Assembly (NCBI GenBank): GCA_903893955.1
Contig: CAITOG010000258.1
Coordinates: 1 to 14,044, forward strand
DNA length: 14,044 nt
Direction: 5' to 3'
Source of the DNA: an uncultured Actinomycetes bacterium
GTDB lineage: Bacteria; Actinomycetota; Acidimicrobiia; Acidimicrobiales; RAAP-2
Shown here: positions 7,929-12,807 of the stretch, in pieces
How positions within the stretch are numbered: the first letter of the stretch is position 1
Layout of the letters: every line of letters starts with the position of its first letter
Translations under genes and position numbers: made by a program
The notes under the pieces: model-generated
What the model saw: only the letters and a program-made list of their open reading frames with translations
Told to the model about the DNA's origin: nothing
The model's database searches: none

Positions 7929-8431
7929 GCGCCCTCGAGATCCGGCTGGCCACGAAGCGGGACTTGAAGGCGCTGCTGGCCATCGAGGAGGCATCCTTCG
8001 ACGAGCCCTGGTCCGCCGGGCTGCTCAGGAGCGAGCTCGAGCTCACCGCCACGAGGCGCTACAGCATCGCCACCAATGGTGGCTCGGTACTCGGGTACCT
8101 CGGCCTGATGCGGATCGACGAGGACGTCCACGTCAACACCATCGCCACCGCCATCGACGCTCGTGGACAGGGGATCGCCACCCGACTGCTCCTCGAGGGC
8201 ATCGAGGCGGTGCTGGCTGAAGGGGGGCGCCACCTCACCCTCGAGGTAGCGGCGACCAACCTCAGCGCCCAGTCGCTCTATCGCCGCTTCGGTCTTGCAC
8301 CGGTGGGGGTGCGCCGGGGGTATTACGCAGGCGGCGTCGATGCGATCGTGATGTGGTGCCGGGATATGGACTCGGGTGAGGAGATGGCGCGTCGAGCAAT
8401 GATCGCCGCCTCCCTAGGATCCGAGCCATGA
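7925..8431 (+). CDS. rimI: GNAT N-acetyltransferase, RimI type
   Basis: RimI-type enzymes acetylate protein N-terminal amines with acetyl-CoA; ribosomal protein bS18 is the classic substrate, and in actinobacteria the range may be wider. This one has 168 residues. GNAT motifs seen: an N-terminal IEEASFDEPWS (about 20-30), the acetyl-CoA pyrophosphate loop RGQGIA (80-85), LTLEVAATNLSAQSLYRRFGL (E107, N112, Y119) and RRGYYAGGVDAIVM. The last 20 residues after CRDM form a short charged tail beyond the fold. The ATG at 7925 overlaps the tsaB stop (ATGA); the frame stays open far upstream to 7139, but that extension lies over tsaB and is not coding. The gene ends in an ATGA overlap with tsaD. Confidence 0.92.
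   Translation: MSALEIRLATKRDLKALLAIEEASFDEPWSAGLLRSELELTATRRYSIATNGGSVLGYLGLMRIDEDVHVNTIATAIDARGQGIATRLLLEGIEAVLAEGGRHLTLEVAATNLSAQSLYRRFGLAPVGVRRGYYAGGVDAIVMWCRDMDSGEEMARRAMIAASLGSEP
8415..8420 (+). promoter_or_regulatory. TAGGAT hexamer before tsaD: -10 box or Shine-Dalgarno
   Basis: TAGGAT matches TANNNT and starts 13 nt before the tsaD ATG, the same distance as TAACCT before glmS, so it could drive a leaderless tsaD transcript. The embedded AGGA, 8 nt before the ATG, would also serve as a ribosome binding site within the polycistronic message. No clear -35 is seen. The sequence alone does not separate the two readings. Confidence 0.3.
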
Positions 8432-9450
8432 CCGCTCGTCGACTTCTAGCCATCGAGTCGAGCTGCGACGAGACCGCGGCAGCGGTGGTCGATGAGGACC
8501 TCACTGTCGTCTCGTCGGTGGTCTCGAGCCAGATCGACCTCCACGCGGCGTTCGGTGGCGTGGTCCCTGAGGTCGCTGGCCGTGCGCACGTCGAGCTTCT
8601 CGAGCCGGTGGTGGCCCAGGCGATCGAGATGGCAGGTGGCACCATGACCGAGCCGGGCATCGTCGGCGTGGCGGTCACCAGGGGACCAGGCCTGATTGGA
8701 TCCCTGCTCGTCGGACTCTCTGGCGCCAAGGCGATGGCATGGGCATGGGGCGTGCCGCTCATCGGGATCAACCACATGGAGGGCCACCTGTTCGCCGCTC
8801 AGCTCGAGGCACCCCAGGTGCCACATCCGCACGTGACGCTGTTGGTGTCGGGCGGGCACACGATGTTGCTGCTGGTGAAGGGACCCGGTGACTACGAGCT
8901 CCTCGGTGGCACCATCGACGATGCCGCAGGCGAGGCCTACGACAAGGTCGCTCGCTACCTCGGTCTCGGGTACCCCGGCGGGCCGGCCATCGATCGGCTG
9001 GCTGGCACCGGTGATCCCGCCGCGTATCGCTTCCCGAGGTCGATGGCCAAGGATGGTCTCGATCTCTCCTTCTCGGGACTCAAGACCTCGGTGGTCAGGG
9101 CGGTCGATCAGGCAGGTGGTGACGTGGTGGTGGCGGACGTGGCCGCCAGCTTCCAGGCAGCGGTGACCGACGTCCTCGTGGCCAAATCGATGGCTGCTGT
9201 CGACCAGACCGGTGCCAGGGCGCTCGTCCTCGGAGGCGGTGTAGCTGCCAACTCAGCCCTGAGGGCTGCCGCTGGAGCAGCCTGCGAGGAGGCCGGCATC
9301 GAGTGCTTCCTTCCCTCGCTGGCGATGTGCACCGACAACGCGGCGATGATCGCCGCTGCCGGGTGGCACCACCTCGACCACGTCGGCGACGGCTTGGAGC
9401 TGGCCGCCGATCCGTCACTCCACCTTGAGCTCGAGGGAGCGCAGCCATGA
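8428..9450 (+). CDS. tsaD: tRNA N6-adenosine threonylcarbamoyltransferase TsaD
   Basis: TsaD transfers the threonylcarbamoyl group from threonylcarbamoyl-AMP to A37 of tRNA, forming t6A. It has 340 residues, a normal length. The ASKHA fold starts LLAIESSCDETAAAVV; NHMEGH supplies metal ligands H116 and H120, and CTDNAAM supplies D303. Also present are VSGGHTMLL, IDDAAGEAYDKVARYLGLGYPGG, SFSGLKTSV and VLGGGVAANSALR, all standard for the YgjD/Kae1 family. The ATG overlaps the rimI stop (ATGA), and the stop overlaps pdxH the same way. Its partners TsaB and TsaE are immediately upstream; TsaC, which makes the intermediate, is not in the window. Confidence 0.98.
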   Translation: MTARRLLAIESSCDETAAAVVDEDLTVVSSVVSSQIDLHAAFGGVVPEVAGRAHVELLEPVVAQAIEMAGGTMTEPGIVGVAVTRGPGLIGSLLVGLSGAKAMAWAWGVPLIGINHMEGHLFAAQLEAPQVPHPHVTLLVSGGHTMLLLVKGPGDYELLGGTIDDAAGEAYDKVARYLGLGYPGGPAIDRLAGTGDPAAYRFPRSMAKDGLDLSFSGLKTSVVRAVDQAGGDVVVADVAASFQAAVTDVLVAKSMAAVDQTGARALVLGGGVAANSALRAAAGAACEEAGIECFLPSLAMCTDNAAMIAAAGWHHLDHVGDGLELAADPSLHLELEGAQP

Positions 9451-10064
9451 CCCTGCCCCGATGGATTCCGCTCGATGAGGCGTCGCTCGACGCCGACCCC
9501 TTCGTCCAGTTCGAGCGATGGTGGGAGGAGGCCGTCGAGGTCGTCCGCGAACCAGAGGCGATCTGCGTGGCCACCGCCGATGCCAACGGTCAGCCGAGGG
9601 CCCGCATGGTCCTGCTCCGCAGCCGAGACGAGCGCGGCTTCTGCTTCTTCACCAACTACGACAGCCGCAAAGGCCATGATCTCGAGGAGAACCCGAGAGC
9701 CTCGATCCTCTGGTACGTCGAGCCGCTCGGGCGCCAGGTCCGCATCGAAGGTGCCGTCGAGCAGGTGAGCGAGGCAGAGTCCGATGCCTACTTCGCCAGC
9801 CGACCACGAGGCCACCAGCTCGGCGCACATGCGTCTCGACAGAGCCAGCCGATCGGCGACCGGACAGCCCTCGAGGAGGCGGTCGCCGAAGAGGAGCGCC
9901 GGTTCGCCGGGGCAGCAGTGCCTCGACCAACCCACTGGGGCGGCTACCGGTTGGTCCCGACGCTCTTCGAGCTCTGGCAGCACCGCGAAGACCGAATCCA
10001 CGATCGGGTCCTCTACACGCCAGTTGACGGTGGCGGCTGGGAGCGTCGGCGCCACCAGCCCTGA
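9447..10064 (+). CDS. pdxH: Pyridoxamine/pyridoxine 5'-phosphate oxidase
   Basis: PdxH oxidises pyridoxamine- or pyridoxine-5'-phosphate to pyridoxal 5'-phosphate using FMN and oxygen. It has 205 residues with the split-barrel flavin fold: RARMVLLR (51-58) and FFTNYDSRKGHDL (67-79) are FMN-binding, SRPRGHQLGAHASRQS is the substrate-loop region, THWGGYRLVP is the dimer-contact strand, and RIHDRVLY followed by GWERRRHQP is the C-terminal signature (family W..rRLxP). The ATG overlaps tsaD by ATGA. The family also includes F420-dependent members in actinobacteria, but the DRVLY and C-terminal W..R..P pattern favours true PdxH. pdxH next to tsaD is not part of the usual mycobacterial order. It is the last gene of the tightly packed run. 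Confidence 0.92.
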   Translation: MTLPRWIPLDEASLDADPFVQFERWWEEAVEVVREPEAICVATADANGQPRARMVLLRSRDERGFCFFTNYDSRKGHDLEENPRASILWYVEPLGRQVRIEGAVEQVSEAESDAYFASRPRGHQLGAHASRQSQPIGDRTALEEAVAEEERRFAGAAVPRPTHWGGYRLVPTLFELWQHREDRIHDRVLYTPVDGGGWERRRHQP

Positions 10065-10076
10065 GCGATCCCCTGC

Positions 10077-10118
10077 ACCGAGGTGTGCTCGGTCCTAGGC
10101 TTGGGCCATCGGACCGAG
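10077..10118 (+). promoter_or_regulatory. Three-arm inverted repeat (alternative hairpins) between pdxH and the first RDD gene
   Basis: ACCGAG (10077-10082), CTCGGTCC (10088-10095) and GGACCGAG (10111-10118) can pair in two exclusive ways. Hairpin A joins the first two arms (6 bp, 5-nt loop). Hairpin B joins the last two (8 bp), with an inner GGC/GCC pair (10098-10100 with 10105-10107). Hairpin B reaches the first bases of the AGGAGG ribosome site. It could be a U-less terminator for the upstream operon, an attenuator, or a DNA operator around the -10 box in its loop. Confidence 0.45.
10096..10101 (+). promoter_or_regulatory. Putative -10 box TAGGCT of the first RDD gene
   Basis: TAGGCT fits TANNNT and starts 31 nt before the ATG at 10127. 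The same hexamer lies 31 nt before the second RDD gene and 30 nt before the SDR gene. Transcription would begin near 10108, leaving a leader of about 19 nt that holds a strong Shine-Dalgarno (AGGAGGA, 10117-10123). The -35 region is poor (CTGCAC at 10073-10078). Confidence 0.5.
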
Positions 10119-10126
10119 GAGGAGCG

Positions 10127-10720
10127 ATGGCGGACGACATCACAGATGGCGGCGACAAGGGCGGAGAGATCGAACCGATCCCGTTGACCCCAGAGGAGTC
10201 GGCAGCCAAGGCGGTCCAACACCCGGTGGCACCGCCGCCCCCTCCGCCCCCTCCGACCAACCTGCCCAAGGCCCCGCCGCTCAACGAGGCGGCGCCAGCG
10301 CAGATCGCCCCTGACGGGAGCGTGCTGGCAGGGTACTGGATCCGAGTGCTCGGCTACATCATCGACGGCATCCTGGTCGCCATCGTGGTCGGGGTCTTGG
10401 CACTCGGCCTCTTCCGACACTCTGGCTCCTTGCCCATCTACCTCGGCCTCTTGGTCGAGCTCATCTACGCCACCGTCTTGATCGCCAAGTGGGAGGGACA
10501 GACCATCGGCATGAAGGTGGTCAAGGTCCGTTGCATCGACGCCACGAACGGTGAGGCGGTCGAATGGGGCAAGTCGTTCGGTCGAGCAGCGATCCACGCC
10601 GTGCTCGGGATCATCCCGATCATCGGCCTCGTCGACCTGTTGTGGCCTGCCTGGGACAAGAAGAACCAGACCCTCCACGACAAGGTTGCCAGCACCGTGG
10701 TGGTGAAGGTCTCCGCCTGA
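10127..10720 (+). CDS. RDD family membrane protein with proline-rich N-terminus
   Basis: This is a 197-residue small membrane protein; RDD domains have no single settled function, though some members act in ion transport. The cytoplasmic-looking N-terminus (1-68) is acidic and proline-rich with eight consecutive prolines (36-43). The RDD domain follows: YWIRVLGYIIDG with R73 and D80 at the first membrane segment (about 72-95), a second segment (about 103-120), WEGQTIGMKVVKVRCID, and a third segment (about 154-173) followed by WPAWDKKNQTLHDK. The ATG at 10127 is preceded by AGGAGGA (10117-10123); a GTG at 10085 in the same frame lies inside the hairpin region and is unlikely. The next gene is a clear paralogue. 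Confidence 0.88.
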   Translation: MADDITDGGDKGGEIEPIPLTPEESAAKAVQHPVAPPPPPPPPTNLPKAPPLNEAAPAQIAPDGSVLAGYWIRVLGYIIDGILVAIVVGVLALGLFRHSGSLPIYLGLLVELIYATVLIAKWEGQTIGMKVVKVRCIDATNGEAVEWGKSFGRAAIHAVLGIIPIIGLVDLLWPAWDKKNQTLHDKVASTVVVKVSA

Positions 10721-10746
10721 GCCCACCTAGGCTCATGTTCTGAGCC
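10718..10746 (+). promoter_or_regulatory. Three-arm inverted repeat before the second RDD gene
   Basis: TGAGCC (10718-10723, which begins with the stop codon of the first RDD gene), GGCTCA (10730-10735) and TGAGCC again (10741-10746) allow two exclusive 6-bp hairpins with loops of 6 and 5 nt. The middle arm overlaps the TAGGCT box. The layout repeats that seen upstream of the first RDD gene, but with unrelated arm sequences. Short perfect hairpins are easier to find by chance in GC-rich DNA, hence the modest confidence. Confidence 0.4.
10728..10733 (+). promoter_or_regulatory. Putative -10 box TAGGCT of the second RDD gene
   Basis: TAGGCT begins 31 nt before the ATG at 10759, exactly as for the first RDD gene, and AGGAGG (10750-10755) is the ribosome binding site 3 nt before the ATG. 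A start near 10740 is implied. No good -35 is seen; GTGAAG (10703-10708) is the nearest candidate. Readthrough from the first RDD gene, 38 nt upstream, is also possible. Confidence 0.48.
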
Positions 10747-10758
10747 GACAGGAGGCCG

Positions 10759-11340
10759 ATGGCAGACGATCACGACGACGAGCAGCGACCGGACAGCCTT
10801 CCGGCACCGGTCGAGCCTGCCGCGGACGAGCACGAGCAGCACGCCTATCTCCCGCCATCCTGGGCAGATCCGACAGCCTCGACAGCTCAGCCCGCCCCGA
10901 TCCCGGCACTTGCCCCCTTCGGCTGGCGAGCGCTGGGGTTCTTGATCGATGCAGTGTTGCTCGCCGTCGTGCTGAGCATCGTGCTGCGGCCCTTCGGTTC
11001 GAGCGCGCTGCTGGTCTACGCCGTCTCCGTGGCAGTTCGAGTGGTCTACGCCGGGCTCCTCTTGACCTATTGGAATGGGGCCACGCTCGGTATGCGCGCA
11101 GTCAAGCTCACCTGCGTCGATGCCACCACCCTGGCCCCGGTCACCATGCGCCAGGCGTTCATCAGGGCGCTCACCGCTGAGATCATCGCTGCGGCCAGCC
11201 TGCTCGCAGGCATCTTGACGGTGCTCGAGATCCTCGACCTTGCGTGGCCGATCTGGGACAAGCGGAACCAGACCATCCACGACAAGGCGGGCGGCACTGT
11301 CGTGCTGCGCGCTGCAGCGGCCGAGAGCCGTGTCGACTGA
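10759..11340 (+). CDS. RDD family membrane protein, paralogue of the preceding gene
   Basis: This protein has 193 residues and the same plan as its neighbour: an acidic, proline- and alanine-rich N-terminus (1-53), then an RDD domain with GWRALGFLIDAVLL (R57, D64), membrane segments at about 58-77, 82-103 and 137-160, WNGATLGMRAVKLTCVDAT and WPIWDKRNQTIHDK. Both proteins begin MADD and share the pattern WPxWDKxNQTxHDK near the end, so a tandem duplication followed by divergence of the N-terminus is likely. It lacks the proline run. A strong AGGAGG sits just before the ATG. The gene converges on the minus-strand SDR gene, with 49 nt between the stops and no clear terminator hairpin there. Function is unknown. 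Confidence 0.86.
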   Translation: MADDHDDEQRPDSLPAPVEPAADEHEQHAYLPPSWADPTASTAQPAPIPALAPFGWRALGFLIDAVLLAVVLSIVLRPFGSSALLVYAVSVAVRVVYAGLLLTYWNGATLGMRAVKLTCVDATTLAPVTMRQAFIRALTAEIIAAASLLAGILTVLEILDLAWPIWDKRNQTIHDKAGGTVVLRAAAAESRVD

Positions 11341-11389
11341 CTACTCCGTCGGCTGACGCTCCGCTCGACAGGCGGGGTGGACCGCTGAG

Positions 11390-12289
11390 TCAGATCCCGC
11401 TGATGGCGGTGAGGCCGCCGTCGATCACCAGCTGGGTGCCGGTCACGAAGCGCGCCTCATCGGAGAGCAGGAATCGGATCACCCTGGCGATGTCCTCAGG
11501 CTGGGCCAGTCGAAGCAGCGGCGTCCTCGCCTCGAGTTCCGCTCGCACCCCCTCGATGTCGAGCAGCGGCTGGAGCATCGGGGTCTCGACAGCCCCAGGG
11601 CACACCGAGTTGACCCTGATCCCTGCCGGTCCAAGCGTGTGGCAGGCAGAACGGGTCAGGCCGAGGAGGCCAGCCTTGGAAGCGGCGTAGGCCGGCAGGA
11701 AGTCGTGGCCGAAGAAGGCCTCGATCGAGGAGAGGTAGACGATGGCGGAGCCGGGTCCCGCTTCGGTGAGCGACTCGGTCAGCTCCTTGGTCAAGACAGC
11801 TGCGGCGCGGAGGTTGACCTGCATCACGCCGTCCCACGCCGCGTCGTCCATGGCCGTGATCTGGGTCGCGCCCGAGACGCCGGCCGCGTGCACGAGGCCA
11901 CCGATCGGTCCGACGTCGTGGCGAGCCCGAGTGATGGCGTCGGGGAGCTTGGCCGAGTTGGTGACGTCGATCCCGAGCGACGTGGTCTTGACCCGCCAGA
12001 GCTTCTTGGCCTCGCGCGCGGTGGCCTTGGCGCCCTTCTCGTCGAGGTCCCAGACGGCTACCGGTCGACCGGCCTCTGCGAGGGCGAGCGCGGTCGCCCG
12101 CCCGATGCCACTGGCACCGCCCGTGACGATGACAGCGGAGGAAGGGTGGCCGAGGTGCTCCCACGGCGTGCGCCTTGAGGTCTGGCGACGGGTTCGCTTG
12201 GGTGCGACGGCGGTGTTGGCCTTCTTCTTCACCGCCGCCCGAGGACGGCCGGGACGGGTAGATGTCTTGGCGGGCTTGACCGTGGCCAT
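11390..12289 (-). CDS. Short-chain dehydrogenase/reductase with basic N-terminal extension
   Basis: This is an NAD(P)-dependent SDR oxidoreductase of unknown substrate, 299 residues. The classical SDR core starts near residue 50: TGGASGIG (56-63) binds the cofactor, D81 after the second strand favours NAD(H), HAAG (134-137) replaces the usual NNAG, N159, S188 and Y201-x3-K205 complete the catalytic set, and CPGAVETPM and FVTGTQLVIDGG close the fold. Residues 1-41 are an added segment with 14 Lys/Arg and no acidic residue, including an AT-hook-like RPGRPR (12-17). The start is firm: an ATG at 12289 with AGGAGG 5 nt upstream. The gene is transcribed divergently from groES. Glucose/ribitol or 3-oxoacyl-ACP reductase subfamily labels would be guesses. 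Confidence 0.88.
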   Translation of the reverse strand: MATVKPAKTSTRPGRPRAAVKKKANTAVAPKRTRRQTSRRTPWEHLGHPSSAVIVTGGASGIGRATALALAEAGRPVAVWDLDEKGAKATAREAKKLWRVKTTSLGIDVTNSAKLPDAITRARHDVGPIGGLVHAAGVSGATQITAMDDAAWDGVMQVNLRAAAVLTKELTESLTEAGPGSAIVYLSSIEAFFGHDFLPAYAASKAGLLGLTRSACHTLGPAGIRVNSVCPGAVETPMLQPLLDIEGVRAELEARTPLLRLAQPEDIARVIRFLLSDEARFVTGTQLVIDGGLTAISGI

Positions 12290-12294
12290 GGGAA

Positions 12295-12319
12295 CCTCCT
12301 GGTGTGGTGCGCGAGCCTA
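12295..12319 (-). promoter_or_regulatory. SDR gene promoter -10 (TAGGCT) and ribosome binding site
   Basis: Read on the minus strand, TAGGCT occupies 12319-12314, 30 nt before the ATG, and AGGAGG occupies 12300-12295, 5 nt before it. The hexamer and its spacing match those of the two RDD genes. The -35 position (about 12342-12337) is not TTGACA-like. That region lies a few bases from the left CIRCE arm of groES, so shared control is possible. Confidence 0.5.
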
Positions 12320-12345
12320 GAGGGCGAGGCGGCGACCAGCCGGGG

Positions 12346-12409
12346 GTTGTTGGCACTCTCCAATCGAGTCTGCTAGTCTTGGCAGTCGCAAGGTTAGAGT
12401 GCCAACAAC
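12346..12409 (+). promoter_or_regulatory. CIRCE heat-shock operator region of groES-groEL, apparently doubled
   Basis: CIRCE (consensus TTAGCACTC-N9-GAGTGCTAA) is the binding site of the repressor HrcA. The better copy is TTGGCAGTC (12379-12387), 9 nt, GAGTGCCAA (12397-12405), with one mismatch between arms. A second, weaker copy begins 29 bp upstream: a perfect left arm TTGGCACTC (12350-12358), 9 nt, then GTCTGCTAG (12368-12376), 6 of 9 to consensus. The outermost arms form a perfect 14-nt inverted repeat (12346-12359 and 12396-12409) with 36 nt between. The groES promoter lies within the region, so bound HrcA would block it directly. Confidence 0.85.
12350..12379 (+). promoter_or_regulatory. 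groES-groEL promoter
   Basis: TTGGCA (12350-12355, five of six to TTGACA) and TAGTCT (12374-12379, TANNNT) are 18 bp apart, a good housekeeping-sigma promoter. Transcription would start near 12386 and give a leader of about 42 nt. The -35 lies within the left arm of the upstream CIRCE copy, and the -10 abuts the downstream copy. AAGGAG (12414-12419) is the groES ribosome binding site, 8 nt before the ATG. Confidence 0.65.
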
Positions 12410-12427
12410 ACCCAAGGAGCAGGTTCC

Positions 12428-12721
12428 ATGAAGCTCAGCCCCCTCGATGACCGGATCGTCGTCCGTCCCGGCGAGAGCGAGGAGACCACCGCGTCTGGCC
12501 TCGTCATCCCCGACACCGCCAAGGAGAAGCCCCAGCAGGGCGAGGTCCTTGCAGTCGGCCCCGGCCGCCGTGCCGAGGCCTCAGGCGAGGTCATCCCGAT
12601 GGACGTCCAGGTCGGCGATACCGTCGTCTACTCGAAGTACGGCGGCACCGAGATCACCGTCGACGGTGAGGATCTCTTGATCCTCACGAGCCGCGACGTC
12701 CTCGCCAAGCTCGGCAAGTAG
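12428..12721 (+). CDS. groES: Co-chaperonin GroES (Hsp10)
   Basis: GroES is the heptameric lid of the GroEL folding chamber in the cytoplasm. It has 97 residues, the standard length. It begins MKLSPLDDRIVVRPGE; the mobile loop that contacts GroEL is around ETTASGLVIPDTAKEKP (about 19-35); then GEVLAVGPGR, VQVGDTVVYSKYGGTEI and the closing strand DLLILTSRDVLAKLGK. AAGGAG lies 8 nt before the ATG. Control is through the CIRCE/HrcA region just upstream. groEL follows after 86 nt, and the two are surely co-transcribed. In Mycobacterium groES directly follows tsaD; here six kilobase-scale features' worth of order has changed only by the insertion of pdxH, two RDD genes and the SDR gene. Confidence 0.99.
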   Translation: MKLSPLDDRIVVRPGESEETTASGLVIPDTAKEKPQQGEVLAVGPGRRAEASGEVIPMDVQVGDTVVYSKYGGTEITVDGEDLLILTSRDVLAKLGK

Positions 12722-12793
12722 TACCACGGCCCCGTCGCCTGGCCCCCGCCCCCCGGGGTCGGGCTGACGAGCCATCCCAGAGAGAGAACGAGA

Positions 12794-12799
12794 AGAGGA
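12794..12799 (+). promoter_or_regulatory. groEL ribosome binding site
   Basis: AGAGGA lies 8 nt before the groEL ATG in an A/G-rich stretch (about 12779-12807) that contrasts with the C-rich spacer just before it. The 86-nt groES-groEL gap shows no second promoter that I can support; the C/G run at 12741-12767 forms only weak stems. Confidence 0.6.
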
Positions 12800-12807
12800 A
12801 GACACAC

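Noticed and set aside
7139..8431. A 430-codon frame that could be read as a fusion ahead of RimI
   Set aside because: Only the last 168 codons are RimI. The upstream part overlaps tsaE/tsaB in another frame and is Arg-rich without motifs; the ATG at 7925 in an ATGA overlap is the real start.
10085..10126. Upstream GTG start (10085) for the first RDD protein
   Set aside because: It would place coding sequence across the inverted repeat and TAGGCT box, has no ribosome site, and adds residues unlike the family; the ATG at 10127 has AGGAGGA at proper spacing.
11341..11389. Bidirectional terminator between the convergent RDD and SDR genes
   Set aside because: Only a 6-nt inverted pair (CTGACT at 11337-11342, AGTCAG at 11388-11393) with a 45-nt gap and a weak CCGC/GCGG stem are present; no T-tracts. 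Not enough to call.
12722..12793. Attenuator or terminator in the C/G run between groES and groEL
   Set aside because: The run of C then G at 12741-12767 gives only a 4-bp stem with a mismatched interior or a loop that is too short, and there is no T-tract.
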